DNA of 64,000 bases from Paenibacillus helianthi (GTDB lineage Bacteria > Bacillota > Bacilli > Paenibacillales > Paenibacillaceae). Below the pieces are notes generated by a model, which saw only the letters and a list, made by a program, of their open reading frames with translations, was not told the DNA's origin and made no database searches. The DNA is taken from contig NZ_LVWI01000047.1 of NCBI RefSeq assembly GCF_001909055.1, positions 1 through 64,000 on the forward strand, read 5' to 3'. A program made the position numbers and the translations under genes. Each line of letters begins with the position of its first letter. Positions within the stretch are counted from its first letter, which is position 1. Positions 34,970-43,000 of this stretch are shown here, piece after piece.

Positions 34970-35848
34970 ATGAAAAAAGTACTGCTCACATTCTTCAGCT
35001 TGACCTTGGTTTTGGTGCTGGCAGCCTGCGGCAACAACAATAATACCAACAATGCAGCGAACTCTGCGGCTACGAACGCCCCGGCTGCGAATGCATCCAC
35101 AGAGCCGTCAACTGAGCCGTCTGCTGAACCGGTAACGCTGGTGATTGGCGCATCCCCGAAACCGCATGCGGAAATTCTAAAGGCAATTGCCCCGCTTCTT
35201 GAAAAGCAAGGCATCAAGCTGGAAATCAAAGAATTCACGGACTATATCCTGCCCAATACACAGCTGGCCGAGAAAGAACTGGATGCCAACTTCTTCCAGC
35301 ACAAGCCTTACCTGGATGACCAGAACCAAAAGAACGGCACGGATCTGGTATCCGTTACGGCAGTTCACGTTGAACCCTTTGGTGCCTACTCCAAAAAAAT
35401 CAAATCGATCGATGAGCTGGCTGACGGCGCAAAAGTAGCGATTCCGAACGATGCCACCAACGGTGGACGCGCCTTGATCCTGATGGCCAAAAATGGCCTT
35501 ATCACTTTGAAGGACGATACCAATATCGCTTCCACCACAGCAGATATCACCGAGAACAAAAAGAACCTGAAAATCGTGGAATTGGAAGCTGCTATGCTTC
35601 CCCGCCAGCTGGATGAAGTAGATCTGGCCCTGATCAACACCAACTATGCGCTGGAGGCAGGCCTTGTTCCAACCAAAGACGCATTGTTTATCGAAGGAGC
35701 AGATTCTCCGTATGCCAACCTGCTGGTAGCCCGTCCTGACAACAAGGACTCTGATGCCATTCAGAAGCTGGCTGCAGCACTGACTTCCCCGGAAGCCAAA
35801 GCCTTTATTGAAAAGGAATACCAAGGTTCGATCATCCCTGCGTTCTAA
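34970..35848 (+). CDS. metQ: Methionine-binding lipoprotein
   Basis: The substrate-binding lipoprotein of the methionine importer, with a signal peptide ending in lipobox LAAC (Cys20). A Asn/Ala/Thr/Glu/Pro-rich linker of ~40 residues precedes the NlpA/MetQ domain. Landmarks include VTLVIGASPKPHAEIL, HVEPFGAYSKK and IPNDATNGGRALILM. AGGGGGA precedes the ATG. It is the last gene of the S-box-controlled operon. Confidence 0.97.
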   Translation: MKKVLLTFFSLTLVLVLAACGNNNNTNNAANSAATNAPAANASTEPSTEPSAEPVTLVIGASPKPHAEILKAIAPLLEKQGIKLEIKEFTDYILPNTQLAEKELDANFFQHKPYLDDQNQKNGTDLVSVTAVHVEPFGAYSKKIKSIDELADGAKVAIPNDATNGGRALILMAKNGLITLKDDTNIASTTADITENKKNLKIVELEAAMLPRQLDEVDLALINTNYALEAGLVPTKDALFIEGADSPYANLLVARPDNKDSDAIQKLAAALTSPEAKAFIEKEYQGSIIPAF

Positions 35849-35878
35849 GAGGGATTCATAACTGGAGAGGTGAAATTC

Positions 35879-35931
35879 AGACCAGAGATTGCAGGGTAGC
35901 CATAAGTGGCTGTTCGGGCAGCCTCTGGTCT
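35879..35931 (+). terminator. Terminator after metQ
   Basis: AGACCAGAG (35879-35887) pairs with CTCTGGTCT (35923-35931), with extra GCCA/TGGC pairing inside. Only three T follow, so it is weak by T-run. Confidence 0.65.
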
Positions 35932-36009
35932 TTACTAATAGCTCTGCTACTCCGGTACCTGTACCTGTCCGCCCTAAAAGTTGATACGCCATGTGAAATC
36001 CACTATAAT

Positions 36010-36046
36010 AAAAAAATCCCGGCCTTCTTCATCGGAAGGCCGGGAT
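36010..36046 (-). terminator. Terminator after the NifU-like gene
   Basis: A 12-bp stem (36016-36027 with 36035-36046). On the minus strand it is followed by seven T (36010-36016). It lies 16 bases beyond the stop. Confidence 0.92.
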
Positions 36047-36061
36047 CGTTATGATACGGGA

Positions 36062-36310
36062 TTAGAATACTTGAATAACTTCTTCCACGCCGTCTACTTC
36101 TTCAAGGAGGGCGCGTTCGATCCCGGCTTTAAGCGTGATCGTGGAGCTTGGGCAACTGCCGCAGGCACCCATAAGTTTCAACTTAACAATGCCGTCTTCG
36201 ACATCGATCAGTTCGACGTCACCGCCATCGCGCTGCAGGAACGGACGAAGTTTATCGAGCACTTCCAGTACTTCATCATACATGGTGGCGCTTTGTACAT
36301 TCTCACTCAT
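36062..36310 (-). CDS. NifU C-terminal-like Fe-S scaffold (YutI/Nfu type)
   Basis: An 82-aa protein consisting only of the Nfu domain, which carries and transfers a Fe-S cluster between two subunits through a CxxC pair (GACGSCPSS, Cys50 and Cys53). B. subtilis YutI is the matching short form. GGAGTG precedes the ATG. It is monocistronic with its own terminator. The HesB/IscA-type yutM is 3 kb away, so two Fe-S carrier genes lie in this region. Confidence 0.93.
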   Translation of the reverse strand: MSENVQSATMYDEVLEVLDKLRPFLQRDGGDVELIDVEDGIVKLKLMGACGSCPSSTITLKAGIERALLEEVDGVEEVIQVF

Positions 36311-36392
36311 TTCTCAATCACTCCTTTCGTATGCTTATTATAGTACAAAAAGTTAAAAAATAAAATGGTTCACACAGAATAAGGAGAACATC

Positions 36393-36647
36393 ATGAGACC
36401 ACTTATTGAATTTTGTGCCAGCAATATCGGTCATGGCACAGAACCGCTGAAGCGCAAGCTGGAACTAAATCCCGAATATGATGTCATCGAATATGGCTGT
36501 CTGAACAATTGCGGGCAATGCTATCTGCAGCCCTTTGCCATGCTTGACGGTGAAATTATTGAAGCAGAAACTCCTGAAGCGCTTGAAGAAGCCATTGAGG
36601 CAGCCATTAAGGAACAGGAAGCCTGGGACAATCTTGAAATTGACTAG
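36393..36647 (+). CDS. yuzB: YuzB family protein (DUF1450)
   Basis: An 84-aa soluble protein beginning RPLIEFCASNIGHG, with a cysteine cluster YGCLNNCGQCYLQPF (CxxxCxxC-like), which is the YuzB/DUF1450 hallmark. The acidic C-terminal helix is Glu/Ala-rich. The function is unknown; a thioredoxin-like, Cys-rich fold is usual for the family. AAGGAG precedes the ATG. It converges with the minus-strand yutJ, the pair also seen together in Bacillus. Confidence 0.9.
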   Translation: MRPLIEFCASNIGHGTEPLKRKLELNPEYDVIEYGCLNNCGQCYLQPFAMLDGEIIEAETPEALEEAIEAAIKEQEAWDNLEID

Positions 36648-36658
36648 TCCCGGTTTTT

Positions 36659-37720
36659 TTAGCCGAAATGCCGCTTGGACATCCAGAGCACACCGCTTTT
36701 CAGCAGGCGGGGAACCCGTCCTATCACAGAACGGCGGCCCATCAGGCCAAAGCCGGCATTTTTGCCCAGAGAGCCAAGGGTGCCCTTCAGCTTGATTTTG
36801 TGCAGCTTCGGTGTTTCATCGCGCCATAGTGCTTGAATAATCTGTGCCACCTGTTCACCTTGCGCTCCTGCCGCCTGTGCGCTGGGTGCAAAGGGAAGAC
36901 TTGCACAGTCCCCAATCACATAAACCTCCGGATAATCAGCCACATTATAATACTGACCCACAACAATCCGTCCGCCCCGGTCCTTCGGCAGCTCTAGCTC
37001 CTGGACGACCTGCACCGGCTGGATGCCTGCGGTCCATACGGTTACATCTCCGGGAATGGCCTGGGTGCCATTGAAGATGGCATCCTTTTCAACGTGGGAT
37101 ACAGAAATTTGGCCCAGGGTCTCCACGTGATGCTCACTGAACCATTCCTCTACATACTGCGACAGCTTCGCGGGAAAGGAGGACAGCACGCGTTCTCCCC
37201 GGTCCAGAATGGCGATGTTCAGATCCGGACGGCTCTCCCGCAGCTCTGCAGCAATCTCCACTCCGCTAAGTCCGCCACCTACAATGTTAACGGTTCCGTA
37301 TGGTTTCACGTCATTCAGACGGCGGTAGGTTTCACGTGTCCCGGAGAAGCTCTGGATGCTGCAAGTATGCTGTTCTGCTCCTGGAATATGATGATAATTA
37401 TCCGTACAGCCGAGTGCAATGGCCAAAATGTCGTAAGACAACGGTTCCCCTGTCTTCAGAAATACCACACGGCTCCCCAGATCAATGGAGCCCACTTCTC
37501 CGTAACGAACCGTAAGACGGGGGTGAACCGGGAACTGGATGCGCAGATGGTAATCCGTGACGGTGCCCGCAGCCAGTGCGTAGTATTCCGTCTTGATTCC
37601 CTGATAAGGCATCCGGTCAATCAAAACAATTTCCACATCATGGGGGAGATGGTTGTCGAGTAATTCTTGAATAAGGGCAAGACCGCCGTAGCCGCCGCCC
37701 AAGACGAGTACTGTTCTCAT
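36659..37720 (-). CDS. yutJ: YutJ-like NAD(P)H/FAD oxidoreductase (NDH-2 relative)
   Basis: A pyridine-nucleotide-disulphide-type flavoprotein related to type II NADH dehydrogenase. The FAD motif GGGYGGL is near the N-terminus, the NAD motif is GGGLSGVEIAAEL near residue 160, and the FAD-binding C-terminal GDCASLPFAPSAQ motif is present. The 353-aa length and the neighbour yuzB fit YutJ. The start is ATG 37720, after AAAGGAAG; the nine upstream codons are rejected. The electron acceptor is presumed to be menaquinone (inference). It is 71 bp downstream of mqnE on the same strand. Confidence 0.88.
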   Translation of the reverse strand: MRTVLVLGGGYGGLALIQELLDNHLPHDVEIVLIDRMPYQGIKTEYYALAAGTVTDYHLRIQFPVHPRLTVRYGEVGSIDLGSRVVFLKTGEPLSYDILAIALGCTDNYHHIPGAEQHTCSIQSFSGTRETYRRLNDVKPYGTVNIVGGGLSGVEIAAELRESRPDLNIAILDRGERVLSSFPAKLSQYVEEWFSEHHVETLGQISVSHVEKDAIFNGTQAIPGDVTVWTAGIQPVQVVQELELPKDRGGRIVVGQYYNVADYPEVYVIGDCASLPFAPSAQAAGAQGEQVAQIIQALWRDETPKLHKIKLKGTLGSLGKNAGFGLMGRRSVIGRVPRLLKSGVLWMSKRHFG

Positions 37721-37791
37721 GACATCTTCCTTTCGAATATGGCTCAAGTAATGGCCATTGCAGCTGTTATCGGATGAATTCCGGCTTGCAG

Positions 37792-38898
37792 TTATTCGTA
37801 TACCTTAATCTCGTTGTAGAAGGTATCCCGTTCTACCGGAATCTTACCGGCGCCCTTCACCAGCCAGATCAGCTCTTCGCGGGTCAGTCCCTCTGGAGTT
37901 AAGGCCCCAGCCGCGTGGCTAATCCGTTCCTTCAGAATCGTGCCGTGCACGTCAGATGCGCCGAAGCTCAGGGCAACCTGGGTTAGCTGTGCCCCGATAT
38001 TGATGAAATAAGCCTTAATATGGTCGAAATTGTCCAGCATTAGACGGCTGATCGCAATCGTTTTGAGGTCCTCGTAGGCCGAGTTACGGCGCATGATTCC
38101 GGCGTTCTTATTCTTGGGCTGCATCGACAGGGGAATGAATACCATGAAGCCGTTCGTTTCATCCTGAAGATCCCGGATTTGCAGCATATGCCGCACGCGG
38201 TCCTCATGAGACTCGATCGATCCGTACAGCATCGTGGTATGGGTCTTCATGCCGAGCTGGTGTGCCGTCCGGTGAACCTCCAGGTATTCCTCTACATTGG
38301 CTTTGTTGACCCGCATTTTTTTGCGGTATTGGTCAGAGAGAATTTCTGCTCCACCGCCTGTAAGCGACTGAAGTCCGGCTGCACGCAGTTCCTCCAGCAC
38401 CTCACGGATACTGAGTCCGCTGATTCGGGTGAAGAAATCGATCTCCGCCGCTGTGTAGGCCTTCAGAGTCACCTGCGGGAACGCTTCATTCAAGGCCTTA
38501 AGCGAATCCACATAATATTGAAAAGGTACCTTATCATTATGGCCGCCGACAATATGGAACTCACGCACCCCGGGGTGGATATGCTGTTCGACATATTGCA
38601 CCATTTCCTGACCGGAAAGGGTATAAGCGCCTTCTTCACCGTCATCCTTGCGGAAATTGCAGAATGCGCAGTGTGCTTCGCAGACATTGGTGAAATATAG
38701 GCTCATGTTTTCGATAAAATATACCTTGTTGCCGTTCTTGCGCTGATTGACTTCATTGGCCAACTGGCCGATGGTGAGTAAATCATTGCTTTCATATAAA
38801 TAAACGCCATCTTCCAAATTTAATCGTTCTCCGCCGCGAACCTTCTCGATGATGTTCGCCATTTTGGCGTCTGTGTGGGGTGTTATAAGAGTAGACAT
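37792..38898 (-). CDS. mqnE: Aminofutalosine synthase MqnE (radical SAM)
   Basis: A radical SAM enzyme of the futalosine pathway that joins SAM to the MqnA product to make aminofutalosine for menaquinone. The cluster motif CxxxCxxC is at Cys73, Cys77 and Cys80 (CEAHCAFC). The 368-aa length and the GGGAEILSD and YTAAEID segments favour MqnE over MqnC or CofH. The start is ATG 38898, behind CAGGAGGAATC; 45 upstream in-frame codons are rejected. yutJ follows. Its presence indicates menaquinone synthesis by the futalosine route rather than the MenFDHCEB route. Confidence 0.92.
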   Translation of the reverse strand: MSTLITPHTDAKMANIIEKVRGGERLNLEDGVYLYESNDLLTIGQLANEVNQRKNGNKVYFIENMSLYFTNVCEAHCAFCNFRKDDGEEGAYTLSGQEMVQYVEQHIHPGVREFHIVGGHNDKVPFQYYVDSLKALNEAFPQVTLKAYTAAEIDFFTRISGLSIREVLEELRAAGLQSLTGGGAEILSDQYRKKMRVNKANVEEYLEVHRTAHQLGMKTHTTMLYGSIESHEDRVRHMLQIRDLQDETNGFMVFIPLSMQPKNKNAGIMRRNSAYEDLKTIAISRLMLDNFDHIKAYFINIGAQLTQVALSFGASDVHGTILKERISHAAGALTPEGLTREELIWLVKGAGKIPVERDTFYNEIKVYE

Positions 38899-39237
38899 AT
38901 GATTCCTCCTGAAGGTTATGGCGAGGCAAATGCATCGCAGAATAATTCCCAAAACAAACTTAGGGAGTGGCCGTCCATTACAAATAGCTGCGATGTCAGC
39001 TGCCTGCGTGACAATTTTCCGAATTTTACGCATACCGCTTTACCTATTATAAACCTCTCACAGGGGAGCGGGCAACCGCTGAGAAGAGATGGGATAGGAG
39101 GGTGCAGATATAAACGGCAGGTTCAGTTTGGACTTGAGGGCAGGGGGATAGTGGAGTATACTTAATTTTATATAAAAAATGACTTTTGGCTGGATCAGCC
39201 ATCGAATACAGAATATTTATTCAGGAGGTTAGAGACC
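38899..39237. other. Divergent intergenic region mqnE / yutM
   Basis: 339 bp without a gene. It holds the mqnE ribosome binding site at its left end, a candidate yutM promoter (39134-39162), a small GGCTG/CAGCC hairpin near 39190 and the AGGAGG site of yutM. No riboswitch was recognised. Confidence 0.6.
39134..39162 (+). promoter_or_regulatory. Candidate promoter of yutM
   Basis: TTGAGG (39134-39139), a 17-bp spacer and TATACT (39157-39162), 75 bases before the start codon. Confidence 0.55.
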
Positions 39238-39597
39238 ATGATTACAATCAGTGAATCAGCAGCAGAACAACTCAAGACTATGCTGGCTGAACAGGAAATT
39301 CCAAATATGTTCCTTCGGCTTGGTGTTACTGAAGGCGGCTGCAGCGGCTTCTCCTACGCCATGGGCTTCGACGACAACGAGAGCGATCAGGACGTATACC
39401 TGGATGTTCAGGGCATGAAGGTTGTCGTAAGCAAAGACGATATCCGTTACCTGAATGGCCTCGAAATCGACTTCGAGGAATCCGGCATGACCGGCGGCTT
39501 CACCATTAATAACCCGAACGCCACCGCCACCTGCGGCTGCGGATCATCGTTCCGTACGAAGGACGATGCCGGCAAGCCTGCGGCTGAGCCTTGCTAA
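39238..39597 (+). CDS. yutM: HesB/IscA/ErpA-type Fe-S cluster carrier (YutM)
   Basis: An A-type carrier that accepts Fe-S clusters and passes them to apo-proteins. The three ligand cysteines are Cys35 (GGCSGFSY), Cys99 and Cys101 (TCGCG). The length of 119 aa is near normal, with a short Lys/Asp/Ala-rich tail ending in an additional Cys119. CAGGAGG lies before the ATG. The next terminator on this strand is 450 bp downstream, so the mRNA may carry a long repeat-containing 3' region. Confidence 0.93.
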   Translation: MITISESAAEQLKTMLAEQEIPNMFLRLGVTEGGCSGFSYAMGFDDNESDQDVYLDVQGMKVVVSKDDIRYLNGLEIDFEESGMTGGFTINNPNATATCGCGSSFRTKDDAGKPAAEPC

Positions 39598-39800
39598 ACT
39601 GAGGTGGAGCAACGCTACCTGCGGCTGAGCCGTGTTGTGCTGCGGATGAACTGTGTTAGCTGAGGCTGAACTGCGCTGAACTACGACTGAGTCGTCCTAA
39701 CTGCTGTTGAGCTGGCTTCCATGCAGCATCGGCTGAAGACGATGTTGACTTTTTGATCCACACGCTCGTAAGCGATGTTTAATGCTGCGGAGTGAGGCGC
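39598..39800. other. Intergenic stretch of imperfect GCTGAACTG-like repeats
   Basis: Downstream of yutM, short variants of GCTGAACT, GCGGCTGAGC and GAGCTG recur irregularly. No frame has a ribosome binding site and none looks coding. It could be expanded or decayed sequence following the 3' end of yutM, which itself ends in a GCGGCTGAGC block. Confidence 0.5.
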
Positions 39801-39820
39801 CCAACATGAACGTTTGGATG

Positions 39821-40006
39821 AAGTGGAATTACTCCCACTAAACCGAGACCTTAGGCAGCTGGATCATCATTAGGTGGAATAAGTCCATCTAAAATAGCTC
39901 AATTAGACCACATCTGCTGATTTCCTCTGAATGAAGTGGAGAAAATCCCACTAATTGCTGCTACACAACAGTTTTCGGCTAATCAAATGGAGAAATTCCA
40001 CCTAAA
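39821..40006. repeat. Cluster B: four 22-bp repeats at ~55-bp spacing
   Basis: Copies at 39821-39842, 39871-39893, 39932-39955 and 39984-40006 share the pattern AGTGGA-(5-6 bases)-TCCCACTAA. Each is a small imperfect inverted repeat: variants keep pairing, as in AGGTGGA/TCCATCT. The core TGGAATAAGT...TAA in the second copy also matches cluster A at 1.2 kb. Confidence 0.8.
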
Positions 40007-40048
40007 GATTAGTGTGTTACTACTTTTATCGCTTCATATACAATTGCG

Positions 40049-40082
40049 AAGCCTTCAGGTGCATGTGCTGGAGGCTTTTTTT
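40049..40082 (+). terminator. Terminator downstream of the repeat cluster
   Basis: A 10-bp stem (40049-40058 with 40068-40077, one G-U) followed by T's to 40082. It is the first terminator on the + strand after yutM. Confidence 0.85.
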
Positions 40083-40166
40083 GTACCGTCCACAGCAAGC
40101 CGGCGGAAGTTCCAGTATTTAGCTGTGCTTGTATACTGAGTGAAAGAGGAGCGTTCTTGAACAGGT

Positions 40167-40595
40167 ATGAATAATCCAATCCTGGTAAGACTGGCAACCC
40201 CGGAGGATGCCGAAAGTCTGGCAAAGCTTAACTATGAGTTTAACGGAGTTCTAATGGACATGCATACAATTCAGGAAACACTGGTTTCGTCAAATGAACT
40301 GGTCGCGCTGGGCATACGCGGAGATACACCGGTAGGTTTTGCATGCGGCCAATATTTCAAATCCGTATGTTATCGGGAGTTGTATGGAGAAATTACTGAA
40401 ATGTATGTGAGTGAGAATGCGCGAAGAAGCGGGTGCGCCACATCATTACTTTCTTTTCTGGAAGCGGAACTTCGGGCCCGAGGGGTCAAAGAAATTAAAT
40501 TAATAACCGGCGCAAACAATGAGGCAGCTATCGCAACCTATACGAATAATGACTACACAAAACAAGAACATGCCGTGCTGTCCAAAACATTATGA
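40167..40595 (+). CDS. GNAT N-acetyltransferase
   Basis: A 142-aa acetyl-CoA-dependent acetyltransferase. The acetyl-CoA loop is NARRSGCATSLLSFLE (motif A, R-x-x-G-x-(A/G)), followed by motif B near KLITGANNEAAIATY. The substrate cannot be predicted. The ribosome binding site is weak for the ATG at 40167: a good AGAGGAG lies 15 bases away. The stop overlaps a frame leading into the DUF6933-like gene, so the two may be cotranscribed. Confidence 0.88.
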   Translation: MNNPILVRLATPEDAESLAKLNYEFNGVLMDMHTIQETLVSSNELVALGIRGDTPVGFACGQYFKSVCYRELYGEITEMYVSENARRSGCATSLLSFLEAELRARGVKEIKLITGANNEAAIATYTNNDYTKQEHAVLSKTL

Positions 40596-40639
40596 ATACA
40601 TTAAACAGCTACCCATTAGGACAACAAAGGGAGAACAAC

Positions 40640-41137
40640 ATGATCACCATAGCTTTGACGAAGAAGCTTTTTGAGCTTAGCGCTTTGGTAGAGGAACAGG
40701 ACAATGAAGAAGAGGCTGGATTTTATAAGTGGCATGCTAATGTGTTCCGGATGGCTAGGAAGAATAACGTGATTTTTATGAACAATCAGACGCGGTATAA
40801 CTTTATTTTATTTGGAATGAAGAAGGAACATTTTAAAAACATTAACCATTTATTCGTCCAGTCTCTGATAGAGAACTTGCGAGCCGATGAGGTCAGTGAT
40901 TCAAACATTACGGAGTATGTAAGTAAAGCAGATGCAATCAAGTTCACGAAAACCTATAGTCGAAGTGTGCGGGGTTCTATGACAGACATGGTGAAGATGA
41001 CAGGATTCTTAATTTCGGATTATCCTCCTCACGCAATGAATATTATAGCGCTTAATCAAAAAAACAATCGGTGTCCTTTGGTTAAACTAAGCAGCTTCCC
41101 CGAACGATTGATGAAAGAGGCATTGGGTTTGCACTAA
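40640..41137 (+). CDS. DUF6933-like hypothetical protein
   Basis: A 165-aa soluble protein beginning ITIALTKKLFELS, with a WHANVFRMARKNNVIFMNNQTRYNFIL segment that I associate with DUF6933 (function unknown). ATG 40640 is chosen because AAAGGGAG lies eight bases upstream; 16 earlier in-frame codons overlap the end of the acetyltransferase gene. Composition is A/T-richer than the surrounding core genes, in keeping with accessory content. Confidence 0.75.
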   Translation: MITIALTKKLFELSALVEEQDNEEEAGFYKWHANVFRMARKNNVIFMNNQTRYNFILFGMKKEHFKNINHLFVQSLIENLRADEVSDSNITEYVSKADAIKFTKTYSRSVRGSMTDMVKMTGFLISDYPPHAMNIIALNQKNNRCPLVKLSSFPERLMKEALGLH

Positions 41138-41358
41138 TATGAAGGAGGAGGACTCGTATGAGGCCGTTACATCGGTCATTCTGACTCCTGTTCCCCCTTC
41201 TCGGGGTTGTAAGTCCAAACAAACTGCATAATAATTTTCCAATAAGAGGTAATGAATACTCACTGTCGAATAAGTGATAGATATACAAATGGAATCAATT
41301 TGTGTACGGAGTTTGAATGTTGTAAACGCTCACAATAGAGATGCAGGAGGCGCTGACG

Positions 41359-41625
41359 ATGGACGGAAGCAAGTCGTTGATCTATCAAATTCTCAAGACA
41401 ATTGAAGAGGGCAAAGAACCGGTGCTGGAGAACCTGGAAGGGATAACAATAGGGGGGTATCATAGCGCACTGGAACAGATTAAGGAGAACAATCTGGCCA
41501 GCAATATCAGCTTCTCCCTTAGCGGAAAAGGTAAAAAAGCGGTCCGTGTTGCGAACACAAGCGGCTCCAAATTGACCCCTCAGGGTATCAACTATATCCA
41601 TATCCAGGACAGCCGCAGCTTCTAG
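41359..41625 (+). CDS. YjcQ-like small protein
   Basis: An 88-aa protein with a helix LIYQILKTIEEGKEP at the start, a central beta/helix part and the end LTPQGINYIHIQ. This resembles the YjcQ family, small winged-helix-like proteins common in phage-derived regions (L-T-x-x-G-I-x-Y at the C-terminus). ATG 41359 follows CAGGAGG by eight or nine bases; an ATG 18 bases upstream includes that site. No other prophage gene was seen nearby. The assignment is tentative. Confidence 0.65.
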   Translation: MDGSKSLIYQILKTIEEGKEPVLENLEGITIGGYHSALEQIKENNLASNISFSLSGKGKKAVRVANTSGSKLTPQGINYIHIQDSRSF

Positions 41626-41810
41626 CGTTCCATAAGAGGAGTGTTCCTTATAAAAGATAGGCAAAAGCATACTATCCATCCACTCCGGGGGAATCCGGAT
41701 ACAACTGATTTCGTCTATATTGAGCTCCAGAGATATAGCGACGGGAAAGTGACCCCGAAGCATTAGTTCTTAAGGGAACTAGGTGTAGAGAAGGTATACT
41801 ATAAGATTGA

Positions 41811-41845
41811 AACGCAGAAACCGGAATTTCGGCTTCTGCGTTTTT
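41811..41845 (+). terminator. Terminator before the AraC gene
   Basis: AACGCAGAA with CCG (41811-41823) pairs with CGGCTTCTGCG (41830-41840), followed by five T. It closes the + strand unit of the YjcQ-like gene. 41626-41810 contains only a weak 41-codon frame. Confidence 0.85.
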
Positions 41846-41973
41846 GCATGGGTTGAATAGGAAACTGTTTTAGAACCTTCCAGCTCCCGAAAGCTTCAGC
41901 GTGAGATTTGCTGATTGGTATACTTGGCGACAGCCGCTGCAATTCCAGCCGCTTGTCCCGGCGCAGCGCCACT

Positions 41974-42837
41974 CTAGCTGTTGAACAAGCGGTACTCGCG
42001 TGGGGATACTCCGCTCAGCTGCTTGAAGACTTTACCGAAATGGGAGAAGTTCCCGAAGCCGCACTGCTCGGAAACGGAGGTGACCGATAATCCGGTTTCC
42101 TTTAATAAGCGCTGTGCTTGCCTGACTCTTGTGAGATTGATGTATTCGCTGAATCCGAAGCCGGTAACTTCCTTGAACATTCGGCTAAGATGACTTTTGC
42201 TGATGTAGAAGCGGGAAGATAAGTCGTCCAGCTCCAGAGGTTCAGCATAGCTGGCATGAATATGGCGGACTATAGCGGTGATCTTCTGCTGTACCGGTGT
42301 AGGCTCGTAGTGAACAGACGGCTCCTGTCTGAGCAATTCTCTGGCCGTGAACAGCAGCAGCTCGGTCGCCGCATGGACCGCGTGGATTTCATAGCCCGGG
42401 GGTTCTTCAGTAAGCTCCCCGAGCAGTTTCAGCAGCAGCGCCTCCAGCGGGAGGCGCTGCTGTAGCTTCAGCCTCAGTATAGGATACTCATGGGAGAATA
42501 CAGACAATAGCAGTTGCTTATGTTCTGCGGAGAATCCGTCGAAGAAGGCAGGATCATAATACAGCAGCATTCTTTCGTAGCCGGGGATGCCGGCGTCGGA
42601 GGTTCTATGCACTATATCCGAGCCGATCAGCACGATATCTCCGGGCTGTACGGTGAAACTGCGGTCATGGATGAAGTAATTCCGCTCACCGGAAAAAAGA
42701 TAATACAGTTCATATTCACGGTGAAAATGGGTTTCCGTCATGGTGTGAAAATCATTCCTGTCGAACTCTATCTGAAGTCCATTCCGGGAAGCTGTAAGGT
42801 CAAATCTAATTTGATCCGGCACCTGCCCAATGTCCAT
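41974..42837 (-). CDS. AraC family transcriptional regulator with cupin sensor
   Basis: An N-terminal cupin-like ligand domain (HFHREYELYYLFSGERNYFI; VQPGDIVLIGSDIVH) is followed by a C-terminal AraC/XylS double helix-turn-helix (residues ~185-285; SSRFYISKSHLSRMFKEVTG and SVTSVSEQCGFGNFSHFGKVFKQLSG). Such regulators usually respond to sugars or related compounds. The start is ATG 42837, eight bases after GAGGAG; TTG 42843 lies too close. It is divergent from a Gfo/Idh oxidoreductase 163 bp away, its probable target. Confidence 0.93.
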   Translation of the reverse strand: MDIGQVPDQIRFDLTASRNGLQIEFDRNDFHTMTETHFHREYELYYLFSGERNYFIHDRSFTVQPGDIVLIGSDIVHRTSDAGIPGYERMLLYYDPAFFDGFSAEHKQLLLSVFSHEYPILRLKLQQRLPLEALLLKLLGELTEEPPGYEIHAVHAATELLLFTARELLRQEPSVHYEPTPVQQKITAIVRHIHASYAEPLELDDLSSRFYISKSHLSRMFKEVTGFGFSEYINLTRVRQAQRLLKETGLSVTSVSEQCGFGNFSHFGKVFKQLSGVSPREYRLFNS

Positions 42838-43000
42838 ACCCAACTCTCCTCATATAGAAAATAACATATGCAGCTATTATAGCAAAATAAGCGGGGTATT
42901 AGATAAAAGGAGTGATAATTGCAGAGAAACCATATAAATATTGTGTTACTCTATGGCTGAAAGCCAACAAATAGGATGAACTATAGGAGGCGAAAGAGAA

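Noticed and set aside
35177..35992. Minus-strand frame of 271 codons
   Set aside because: Antisense to metQ; no recognisable protein features.
39821..40006. Possible CRISPR-like array
   Set aside because: Only four degenerate 22-bp copies with unequal spacing, and no cas genes; the repeats vary too much for CRISPR.
41641..41766. 41-codon GTG frame after the YjcQ-like gene, with plausible residue composition
   Set aside because: The AGAGGAG site directly abuts the GTG, leaving no spacing, and no family is recognised. It may be a gene remnant, but support is too thin.
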